Shown: positions 1-5,515 of the stretch, one piece after another
Position numbering within the stretch: the stretch's first letter is position 1
How the letters are laid out: each line of letters begins with the position of its first letter
Source: Actinobacteria bacterium 13_2_20CM_68_14
GTDB taxonomy: Bacteria > Actinomycetota > Thermoleophilia > Gaiellales > Gaiellaceae
Direction: 5' to 3'
Length of the DNA: 8,213 nucleotides
Assembly (NCBI GenBank): GCA_001914705.1
Contig: MNDB01000021.1
Coordinates: forward strand, 1 to 8,213
Made by a program: the position numbers and the translations under genes
The notes under the pieces: model-generated
What the model was told of the DNA's origin: nothing
Database searches by the model: none
What the model saw: only the letters and a program-made list of their open reading frames with translations

Positions 1-1
1 A

Positions 2-715
2 ACGTTCGAGGAGGCGAAGACGCCCGAGCAATTCCCTCGGTTTCCGGTCCCGATCAACGAACGTGGTCAGCCGACGGTCGAGCCCGGAGACGCGAACTAC
101 TCGACCAAGAAGGCGGCGATCGAGCAGGTTCTCCTGGGACAAGACGCGCTCCCCGCGACCTTGATTCGGGCCGGCGCCATCTACGGCCCGGGCGGGAGCG
201 TGCGGGAGTGGTACTTCGTCAAGCGCATCCTGGACGAGCGTCGCTACGTGATTCTCGGCGACCGTGGTCGGAGCCGGTTCCATCCGGTTTCCACCGAGAA
301 CCTCGCCGAGCTGATCTGGCTCTCGGCCGAGCATCCGGGGAAGCGGGTCTTGAACGCCGGCGACCCCGGGCCGCCGACGCTGCTCGAGATCTCGCGCGCG
401 ACCGCCGCCGCGCTCGGCCACGATTGGACAGAGGTTCTGCTGCCGACGCCCGGCGAGCCGTGCGAGACGCCGTGGTCCTGCCCGAGGCCGGTCGTGCTCG
501 ACATGACCGAGGCCGCCTTCGAGGTCGGTTATCGCCCGGTCACGACCTACGAGCGTGCGGTGCGCGCGACCTGCGAGTGGCTCGTCGAGGCGACGAAGGA
601 GCGGCCGTGGGAGGAACTGATGCCGCGGATGGCCGAATACATGCAGGACTCCTTCAAGTACGACGCGGAGGACGAGTTCCTCAGCGGTCTGATCAAGGCC
701 GGGTCCTCCGTCTGA
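2..715 (+). CDS. NAD(P)-dependent epimerase/dehydratase (extended SDR), 5' end outside window
   Basis: This frame is open from the window edge to a TGA at 713-715, giving 238 visible residues. The N-terminal Rossmann GxxGxxG motif must lie upstream of the window. The visible part contains a Y-S-T-K-K segment (visible residues 33-37, Tyr codon at 98-100), which fits the catalytic YxxxK of short-chain dehydrogenases. It is followed by an R-A-G-A-I-Y-G-P-G segment, the usual substrate-side loop of extended SDR epimerases. Such enzymes act in the cytoplasm on nucleotide sugars or similar substrates using NAD(P). The C-terminal half, with its LNAGDPGPPTLLEI segment, resembles the substrate-binding lobe of the family. 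The exact substrate cannot be read from this fragment, so I give no symbol. It converges on the leftward exported-protein gene, with 32 bases between the stop codons. Confidence 0.85.
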   Translation, partial: TFEEAKTPEQFPRFPVPINERGQPTVEPGDANYSTKKAAIEQVLLGQDALPATLIRAGAIYGPGGSVREWYFVKRILDERRYVILGDRGRSRFHPVSTENLAELIWLSAEHPGKRVLNAGDPGPPTLLEISRATAAALGHDWTEVLLPTPGEPCETPWSCPRPVVLDMTEAAFEVGYRPVTTYERAVRATCEWLVEATKERPWEELMPRMAEYMQDSFKYDAEDEFLSGLIKAGSSV

Positions 716-726
716 TCACGGTTGGA

Positions 727-760
727 AAGCCGCACCGGGGACATGACCTACGGTCGGCTT
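727..760. terminator. Weak hairpin between convergent genes, possible bidirectional terminator
   Basis: AAGCCG (727-732) and ACCG (734-737) pair with CGGT (751-754) and CGGCTT (755-760). This gives a 10-bp stem with one bulged base and a 13-base loop. It sits just after the rightward epimerase stop and covers the last codons and TAG of the leftward gene. Neither side has a long T run; the minus strand has only TTTCC after the stem. It could therefore be a weak or Rho-assisted terminator, or chance pairing in GC-rich DNA. Confidence 0.3.
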
Positions 761-2379
761 AATCGCGCCCAAAGGTTGTCGAGGATCCGTGCTACGACCG
801 GATCGCCGACCGACGCCCCGAAGTTGAGCGCGCCCGCCGCGAAGACCTTCGCTCCGGCAGCGGTCTCGTAGTACGTCATCTCGGCGGTGCGGCCGGGCCC
901 CATCAGATCGGGGATCGAGGCCAGCAGGATCGTGCCGGCCGGGGTAGCCGGAGAGCGGATGTCGATCTCGTAGCCGTAGTGGCCAAAACTCTGCCCGTTG
1001 GCGAGCCCCGTGCCGGCGAAGACCCAGGGGGCGCCCGTCGTGTTCGCGATGTAAGCGCCCTGGTGAATGCCGTAGTTGTTGGCCACGTACTGCACGCCGA
1101 TGAGGCTCGCCTCGGGGCGGCCGAGATTCCGCCACTCGCCGAGCCGCCTCATTACTTGCCCCTGAAAGACGACCTTCCAGAAGAAATTGTTCGCGGAGAG
1201 GAACATCAGGTTTCCGCCCAGGTTGCGAAAGCGCCGGATGACGTTGTACTCGTGGGCGGTCGTGTACTCCTCGTGACCGGGAAAGACGATCAGGTCGTAA
1301 ACGTGCGCGAGGAGGTCGCCGCTCGCGACATGCTCGAGATCCAGGTCAGTGAGGAAATCCACGTTTCCGCGGGCGCTGAGCCACGCGACGATCGCGGAAT
1401 CGAAATCGCGGAAGCGGAGCGGGATGCCCGAGTCGTTGTACGGCCGGCTGATGTCGACCCGTCGAAAGGCCCCGTTCACGTACCAGCTGTCTCCCCAGCC
1501 GTCCCCGTCGGCGTCGGCGAAGTTGTAGGCCTGCCAGGTGTTCGTCGGTAGAACGACCGCGATCCGGCTCGTGCCGAGCACGGGCGGACGGACGACAAAC
1601 GGTGCGTAACCGACTCGTCTGTCCTTCGACGTGATCCGCACGAAATAGAGGCCGCTCGGCCAGTCGCCGATGTGGATGCGGACCCGACCCGGAGCCTTTC
1701 GATGCCCTCTCCAAGCGAGTGCCACCGGCGGGGCGATCGGGCTCGCGCCGGTCGTCGGATCAACGGCCCCTCGTCCGTTCCGGAAGGAGAGGACATCGAC
1801 TTCGAGTTGGCGAGCATCGGTTGCGACCGAGGCGACCGCGGTCTGGCCCGGCATGTACCTGGCTCCGACCGAAACGCCGATTCTCTGAATCCGGACCACT
1901 GGAGCCCGGACGCGCACGCGGCCCGCGAGCGGGAGGTCGTTGTAGATTCGCCGCCGTCCCTGGGCGTCGGTCACGGTCAGCTCGAGCACGTACGTGCCGC
2001 TCGGAAGGGAGCGAGCCGGCGTCCAGACCAGCCGGTGCCGCCCGCGTGAGAACGCGTGCCGCACCGACGAGATCGTCTGCACGGTGTTCTTCCCGCGCTT
2101 GACGTTCACGGTCTGGAGCACGTCCAGCTCGACCGTCGCGCTCTTCGTGAGCCGGAAACCGACGACCGCGCGGTCGCGGAAACCGTCGCCGTTCGGGCTC
2201 ACTGTCGTCAGCATCGGGCGATCGCCCGCGTAGGGGGTAGAGCCGTTGCTCACCCGCAGGTCGAGGAGCTTCGGAGCAGGCGCGACGCGGACCGCCGGCG
2301 CAGCGGCCGAAGTGAGCGACACGGCGAGCACGACAACCAGCCCTGTATGAGTTGCCAGACGGCAAATTTTTCCCTGCAT
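748..2379 (-). CDS. Exported protein with FlgD-like Ig module and N,N-dimethylformamidase-large-subunit-like domain
   Basis: The product is 543 residues. Residues 1-28 look like a signal peptide: a short basic start, a hydrophobic GLVVVLAVSL core and an alanine-rich end, so export is likely. Residues about 40-145 hold the SPNGDGFRD motif (61-69) and the WTPARSLPSGTYVL pattern (119-132) of FlgD-like immunoglobulin modules. A second beta-rich segment with GDWPSGLYFVRI follows at about 160-265. From about 272 to the end (VVLPTNTWQAYNF, DADGDGWGDSW, YDLIVFPGHEEY, GGNLMFLSANNFFW, AEMTYYETAAGAK) it resembles the domain related to the large subunit of N,N-dimethylformamidase. Whether these exported relatives hydrolyse amides is not known to me, and the iron-ligand residues cannot be mapped without an alignment. 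The ATG at 2377-2379 gives the signal peptide but has no obvious SD. It is divergent from the small exported protein at 2450. Confidence 0.85.
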   Translation of the reverse strand: MQGKICRLATHTGLVVVLAVSLTSAAAPAVRVAPAPKLLDLRVSNGSTPYAGDRPMLTTVSPNGDGFRDRAVVGFRLTKSATVELDVLQTVNVKRGKNTVQTISSVRHAFSRGRHRLVWTPARSLPSGTYVLELTVTDAQGRRRIYNDLPLAGRVRVRAPVVRIQRIGVSVGARYMPGQTAVASVATDARQLEVDVLSFRNGRGAVDPTTGASPIAPPVALAWRGHRKAPGRVRIHIGDWPSGLYFVRITSKDRRVGYAPFVVRPPVLGTSRIAVVLPTNTWQAYNFADADGDGWGDSWYVNGAFRRVDISRPYNDSGIPLRFRDFDSAIVAWLSARGNVDFLTDLDLEHVASGDLLAHVYDLIVFPGHEEYTTAHEYNVIRRFRNLGGNLMFLSANNFFWKVVFQGQVMRRLGEWRNLGRPEASLIGVQYVANNYGIHQGAYIANTTGAPWVFAGTGLANGQSFGHYGYEIDIRSPATPAGTILLASIPDLMGPGRTAEMTYYETAAGAKVFAAGALNFGASVGDPVVARILDNLWARLSRP

Positions 2380-2385
2380 TTCGAG

Positions 2386-2418
2386 CTAACGGACCCCTTA
2401 CAATCCCCTTATCGAGGG
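2386..2418. promoter_or_regulatory. Three tandem 11-bp units with CTTA core in divergent spacer
   Basis: Three consecutive 11-mers begin CTAA, CTTA and CTTA, at 2386, 2397 and 2408. The exact heptamer CCCCTTA occurs at 2394-2400 and again at 2405-2411, 11 bases apart. Direct repeats one helical turn apart are the usual binding layout of OmpR/PhoB-family regulators, and such a regulator is encoded 0.57 kb downstream. The units lie in the 70-base spacer between two divergent exported-protein genes, where a regulator could control both. A TACAAT hexamer (2399-2404) inside the repeats could be a -10 element, but I see no good -35. Binding is inferred. Confidence 0.35.
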
Positions 2419-2449
2419 CACACCTGCGGCACCGATACTACGCGCGTCG

Positions 2450-2962
2450 ATGAGGCGTCTCGTCTGGATCAGCGCGCTTGCGTTCGCCCTGGCCGCCCCC
2501 GCGGTGGGCTTTGCGCTGAGCGGCGACGACGACGGCACGCTCTCGGTCAAGGCGGGCGTCGGCAACGTTAACGTCAATTTCAACGGCTCGGCTGTCGGCC
2601 GGCTGCAGCGTGGCTCAATCCGGGTGATCGATCCGGTCGCGAGTGATGGGGTCGGATTCGAATTCATGAACTGTCTCGTGGAGCGAGACCAGAGTGACAC
2701 GACGACGAATCAGAACGACACGATCAAGGTCTGCAGCGGCACCAACCTCCGCTTCCGCGCGATCGGTAGCAAGTACCAGGTCCGGATCAAGGGGTCGGGC
2801 ATCTATCTCTCCGCGGTCGGGCATGGCTACGCCGTCCTCAACGGAGCCGGTGACGATCCGAGCGTCGACTCCGACGGCACGTACTCGCTGAACGACCGCC
2901 CCTATAGATCATTGCCCGACTTCCCGGCGACGCTGATCCTCGCCGCCCCTTCGGCAGGGTAA
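2450..2962 (+). CDS. Small exported protein of unknown function, first gene of a two-component cluster
   Basis: The product is 170 residues. The start has two arginines, then a hydrophobic run to about residue 22 (VWISALAFALAAPAVGFA), a typical signal peptide. This supports the ATG at 2450 although no SD precedes it. A GATACT hexamer at 2434-2439 could be a -10 close to the start, suggesting a very short leader. The mature part is polar and probably beta-rich, with an acidic GDDDGTLSVK segment at 25-34 and GSAVGRL at 47-52. Two cysteines (75 and 95) could form a disulfide outside the cell. It resembles short secreted proteins I associate with actinobacteria that start with a DGTLSV-like motif; no function is known to me. 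Its TAA lies 20 bases before the response regulator, so co-transcription is likely. It may be a signal partner or output of that system (inference). Confidence 0.75.
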   Translation: MRRLVWISALAFALAAPAVGFALSGDDDGTLSVKAGVGNVNVNFNGSAVGRLQRGSIRVIDPVASDGVGFEFMNCLVERDQSDTTTNQNDTIKVCSGTNLRFRAIGSKYQVRIKGSGIYLSAVGHGYAVLNGAGDDPSVDSDGTYSLNDRPYRSLPDFPATLILAAPSAG

Positions 2963-2982
2963 TCCGGTGGGATACTGAGGCT

Positions 2983-3690
2983 GTGGCAGCGTCACAGGCC
3001 CAGACCGTGCTCGTGGTCGAGGATGAGGCCTCGATCGCGTCGTTCATCTCTCTCTACCTGAAGAACGCCGGCTACCGGGTCAAGGCGGTCAGCTCCGGCG
3101 GAGACGCACTCGCGCAGGTTGAAGTGGAACAGCCCGCGCTGATCGTGCTCGACCTGATGCTCCCCGACATGGACGGCATCGACGTGTGCCGGCGGATCCG
3201 GCAGCGCAAGGACATCCCGATCCTGATGCTGACCGCGCGGGACGAGGACGTGGACAAGATCATCGGGCTGGAGGTCGGCGCCGACGACTACATGACGAAG
3301 CCGTTCAACCCGCGCGAGCTCGTTGCTCGGGTGAAGTCGATCCTGCGACGGTCGACTCCGGCTCGGCGCGCATCTGAATCGGCGCAGATCCGCCACGGCG
3401 ATCTCCACGTCGACTCCGGCCGGCGAGAAGCCCATGTCGGTGACGAGGAGATCCAGCTCGCGCCGAAGGAATTCGATCTTCTCTGGGAGCTGCTCGACCA
3501 CCGTGGGCTAGTGCTCACACGCGATCAGCTGCTCGAGCGCGTCTGGGGCTACACCTTCGCCGGCGACACCCGCACGGTCGACGTCCACGTTCGCCAGCTG
3601 CGCCGCAAGCTGGGCGACGCCTCGCCGATCGTGACGGTCTGGGGGGTTGGCTACAAAGTCGCTCCGGCGCGGGACTCGGTGAACGCCTAG
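2983..3690 (+). CDS. OmpR/PhoB-family response regulator
   Basis: The product is 235 residues, the normal size for the family. The receiver domain covers about residues 7-122. It shows the acidic pair Glu13-Asp14, the phospho-acceptor Asp57 in LIVLDLMLPDMDG, Thr84 in LMLTARDE and Lys106 in DDYMTKPF, so all catalytic positions are intact. A winged-helix DNA-binding domain follows at about 136-228 (LAPKEFDLLWELL, RDQLLERVWGY, TVDVHVRQLRRKL, VWGVGYKV). It should bind direct repeats as a phosphorylated dimer and act as a transcription factor. The GTG at 2983 has GAGG only two bases upstream, too close for a good SD. A GATACT at 2971-2976 is spaced for transcription to begin about at the GTG, so a leaderless start is possible; GTG 3007 is a less likely alternative. 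The kinase start follows 13 bases after its stop. Confidence 0.95.
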   Translation: MAASQAQTVLVVEDEASIASFISLYLKNAGYRVKAVSSGGDALAQVEVEQPALIVLDLMLPDMDGIDVCRRIRQRKDIPILMLTARDEDVDKIIGLEVGADDYMTKPFNPRELVARVKSILRRSTPARRASESAQIRHGDLHVDSGRREAHVGDEEIQLAPKEFDLLWELLDHRGLVLTRDQLLERVWGYTFAGDTRTVDVHVRQLRRKLGDASPIVTVWGVGYKVAPARDSVNA

Positions 3691-3703
3691 CGAAAAGGCG
3701 AAC

Positions 3704-5029
3704 GTGCTCCGCTCGCTTCGTTTCCGACTACCGGCGCTCTTCCTCGTGGCGATCGTGCTCGCGGGGCTCGTGTCGACCGCGGTCGCGGTCGGCGTCTCGA
3801 AGCGCTATGCCCAGACCACGCTGAGGAAACAGGCGTTCCGGCAGCTCGCGAACGAGGCGGGGGGGATCAATCAGATCTACACCGCGCACGCGGGCGGCAC
3901 GCCACCTGACTCGCGCGAGCTTGAACGTGCCTCCGGCGACCAGATCTACTACGTCCAGCGCGCGAAGGGAATCGACCTCTTCCCGGGCAGCCCGACGCCC
4001 GCCTTCACGCTGCTGCCGCGCTCGATTCTCGACTTCAACCGGATCCTCGCGGGCGAGAGCGTCCAGTTCGAGTTCACTCCGCCGGACAGAGCTACTCGTC
4101 TGCTCGGATTCGCCAGGCCGGTCAAGCTCGGCGACCAGGTTTTCGGCGCGGTCATCCTGGCCAGGCCGACCACTCGTCTCAATCAGGGCTGGTTGCCCTT
4201 CGCCTGGCGGCTGCTGCCGGCGTTCTTCGCGGGAATCCTCGTCGCCGGCGCGCTCGGGTGGTACCTCTCGCGGCGGATCACGGAGCCCGTGCTGGTGCTC
4301 TCGGATGCGGCCGACAAGGTTGCCTCCGGACGCTACGACGTCGCCCTTCCCCAGGTGCCGGGGCACGACGAGATCAGCCACCTATCCGAGCGGTTCCGCG
4401 AGATGGCGGCGGAGCTCCAGGCGGCCGATGCGCTCGAGCGAAACTTCCTGATGACGGTCTCCCACGAACTGCGGACGCCGCTGACCGCGATCCGCGGCCA
4501 CGTCGAGGCGCTGCTCGAGGGCGTGGTAGAGGACGAGGAGGCGCGTTCGTACTCGCTCGAGGTGATCAGGCTCGAGGCCGAGCGCCTTGAACGGCTCGTA
4601 GGAGGTCGACATGGAGCGGCTCGTCGACCGCGCCTACTCGTCCTTCGGCGAGGAGGCGCGCCGGCGCGGGATCGACTACAGCCGCTCCATCACGGCCACG
4701 CCCGTCCTCGAGACCGACGGCGACCGCGTGCTGCAGGTGATCTCGAACCTGCTCGCGAACGCGTTTCGCTGGACGCCCGACGGCGGCCGCGTCGGCGTTG
4801 CACTCAGCCAGGTCGATGGAACGATCCGGATCGCGGTCGACGACAGCGGGCCCGGGATTCCCCAGGAAGAGCAGGAGCGGATCTTCCGGCCGTTCTGGTC
4901 CCGGGATGGGCAAGGCACCGGCCTCGGGCTCGCGATCGCGAGCGAGTTGGCGGCGGCGCTAGGCGGCGAGATCGAGCTGCAGACGCAGGCCGGCAAGGGG
5001 AGCCGGTTCGAGCTGGTGCTGCCGGCTAA
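3704..5029 (+). CDS. Sensor histidine kinase, N-terminal part (sensor, HAMP, HisKA) with out-of-frame tail
   Basis: This is the partner kinase of the preceding regulator, starting at GTG 3704 with AAGG five bases upstream. Residues 9-31 form the first membrane helix and about 170-188 the second. The 140-residue stretch between them is an extracytoplasmic sensor. HAMP spans about 190-242, and HisKA begins near 244 with the phospho-acceptor His254 in TVSHELRTPL. Genuine kinase sequence ends around codon 300 (GGA at 4601-4603). From there to the TGA at 5027-5029 the frame reads an arginine-rich tail of about 140 residues. That tail is a shadow of the ATPase domain, which lies in another frame. 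The family normally continues with the end of the second DHp helix (a DLLDLA-type segment) and a linker; both are missing here. A product made from this frame would have no ATP-binding domain. It is either a broken gene or a sequence error. Confidence 0.8.
   Translation: MLRSLRFRLPALFLVAIVLAGLVSTAVAVGVSKRYAQTTLRKQAFRQLANEAGGINQIYTAHAGGTPPDSRELERASGDQIYYVQRAKGIDLFPGSPTPAFTLLPRSILDFNRILAGESVQFEFTPPDRATRLLGFARPVKLGDQVFGAVILARPTTRLNQGWLPFAWRLLPAFFAGILVAGALGWYLSRRITEPVLVLSDAADKVASGRYDVALPQVPGHDEISHLSERFREMAAELQAADALERNFLMTVSHELRTPLTAIRGHVEALLEGVVEDEEARSYSLEVIRLEAERLERLVGGRHGAARRPRLLVLRRGGAPARDRLQPLHHGHARPRDRRRPRAAGDLEPARERVSLDARRRPRRRCTQPGRWNDPDRGRRQRARDSPGRAGADLPAVLVPGWARHRPRARDRERVGGGARRRDRAADAGRQGEPVRAGAAG
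4601..4606 (+). promoter_or_regulatory. Strong Shine-Dalgarno sequence at the kinase frame break
   Basis: GGAGGT lies four bases before ATG 4611, the first codon of the ATPase-domain frame. A TAG at 4599-4601 closes that frame immediately upstream. The bases also fit coding sequence for Glu-Val-Asp-Met, as expected just before this domain in an intact kinase. The ribosome site may therefore be an accident of a deletion junction, yet still able to drive translation of the fragment. Confidence 0.45.
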
Positions 5030-5042
5030 CCGAAGGGTTTAG
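4611..5042 (+). CDS. Sensor histidine kinase, C-terminal ATP-binding (HATPase_c) fragment
   Basis: This 143-residue frame holds the ATP-binding half of the kinase begun at 3704. All the family boxes are present in order: N box NLLANAFRWTP, G1 box DDSGPGIP, F box IFRPFWSRD and G2 box GQGTGLGLAIASELAAALGG. The catalytic domain therefore looks complete. Its frame is +1 relative to the upstream part and is cut off from it by a TAG at 4599-4601. The ATG at 4611 has a strong GGAGGT upstream, so separate translation is possible. DHp and ATPase domains of the EnvZ kinase are known to work when made as separate polypeptides, but the upstream part here also lacks the end of its DHp helices, so a working split kinase is doubtful. 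The stop overlaps the stop of the leftward gene by four bases (5039-5042). Confidence 0.8.
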   Translation: MERLVDRAYSSFGEEARRRGIDYSRSITATPVLETDGDRVLQVISNLLANAFRWTPDGGRVGVALSQVDGTIRIAVDDSGPGIPQEEQERIFRPFWSRDGQGTGLGLAIASELAAALGGEIELQTQAGKGSRFELVLPANRRV

Positions 5043-5488
5043 GTGCCTGAGCGGCGGTCTTCGATCCGGTAGACGATCGCGCCTTCGTCGGCGCCGAGCG
5101 CGCGCTCGAGGCGGGCCAGTCGTTCATCGACGCCCTGCCAGCCCGAGACGATCAGGTCGACGATCAGCGCGAGATCGTCCACGCGGGCGTGCCGCTCGGC
5201 GAGTAGGTCTCCTTCGAGTCGCTCGAGGCGCCGGACGGTGTTTGCCGAGAGACCGCGCACCTCGGCGAGATGCCTCGCGACCGGCAGAACCTCTTGGCGG
5301 AGGCCGGTCTGGACGGCCTCGCCGACGCGGTCCGGCAGGGTTGCTTCGAGCTGCGCGGCAGTTTCGGCGAGGGACTCGACCTGGTGGCGGGCTCGCTCGA
5401 GCGCGGCCTCGACGACCGCCGGCTCGGTTCGCCCTTCGGCGGCCTGCCGCAAGCGCTCGTTCGCCCGCTCGATCGCGAGTGGATTCAT
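5039..5488 (-). CDS. Predicted helical (coiled-coil-like) protein of unknown function
   Basis: The product is 149 residues and starts at ATG 5488-5486. It is almost entirely helix-forming, rich in Glu, Arg, Ala and Leu with heptad-like spacing, for example around residues 27-50 and 86-100. Near the end it has DDLALIVDLIVSGWQGV (104-120) and DERLARLERALG (121-132), an amphipathic pattern that looks under protein-level selection. It has no signal peptide, membrane segment or recognised domain, so it is probably cytoplasmic. The same frame stays open further leftward-upstream, opposite queA, but that part is a shadow of queA. An upstream ATG (5512-5510) would add eight residues and nearly meet the queA start; neither start has a good SD. 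The gene is divergent from queA and overlaps the kinase stop by four bases. I do not recognise the family. Confidence 0.6.
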   Translation of the reverse strand: MNPLAIERANERLRQAAEGRTEPAVVEAALERARHQVESLAETAAQLEATLPDRVGEAVQTGLRQEVLPVARHLAEVRGLSANTVRRLERLEGDLLAERHARVDDLALIVDLIVSGWQGVDERLARLERALGADEGAIVYRIEDRRSGT

Positions 5489-5495
5489 GGCTCGC

Positions 5496-5507
5496 AACGC
5501 TAGCGTT
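5496..5507. promoter_or_regulatory. 12-bp perfect palindrome between divergent starts; possible shared promoter core or operator
   Basis: AACGCTAGCGTT is a perfect palindrome in the 27-base gap between the leftward helical-protein ATG (5488) and queA (5516). It reads TAGCGT on both strands, which fits the actinobacterial -10 pattern TAnnnT. On the plus strand the hexamer (5501-5506) would place a transcript start around 5513, just before the queA ATG. On the minus strand it would place one around 5490, just before the other ATG. Neither gene has an SD, which fits near-leaderless mRNAs. No clear -35 is visible, and a repressor site is an equal possibility. Confidence 0.35.
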
Positions 5508-5515
5508 CGCATCGG

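Noticed and set aside
979..1551. Rightward open frame of 190 residues within the exported-protein gene.
   Set aside because: It is antisense to a recognisable exported protein and shows no domain; it is valine- and glutamate-rich as expected of a mirror frame.
2948..2976. Separate promoter for the response regulator.
   Set aside because: GATACT at 2971-2976 is suggestive, but there is no recognisable -35 and the 20-base gap favours co-transcription, so I mention it only in the gene entry.
3728..4381. Leftward open frame of 217 residues opposite the kinase sensor region.
   Set aside because: It is antisense to a clear membrane sensor and HAMP sequence, with arginine-rich low-complexity composition and no domain.
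4596..4612. Programmed +1 frameshift joining the two kinase halves.
   Set aside because: Skipping one base after GTA 4598-4600 would join the frames, but the product would still lack the end of the DHp helix and the linker, and there is no in-frame slippery codon pair or stop-codon arrangement like prfB.
4604..5029. Arginine-rich C-terminal tail of the kinase frame as a possible new domain.
   Set aside because: The same bases encode a complete ATPase domain in another frame, so the tail is a shadow.
5028..5039. AACC-GAAG-GGTT hairpin at the convergent stops as a terminator.
   Set aside because: The stem is only four base pairs and has no T run on either strand.
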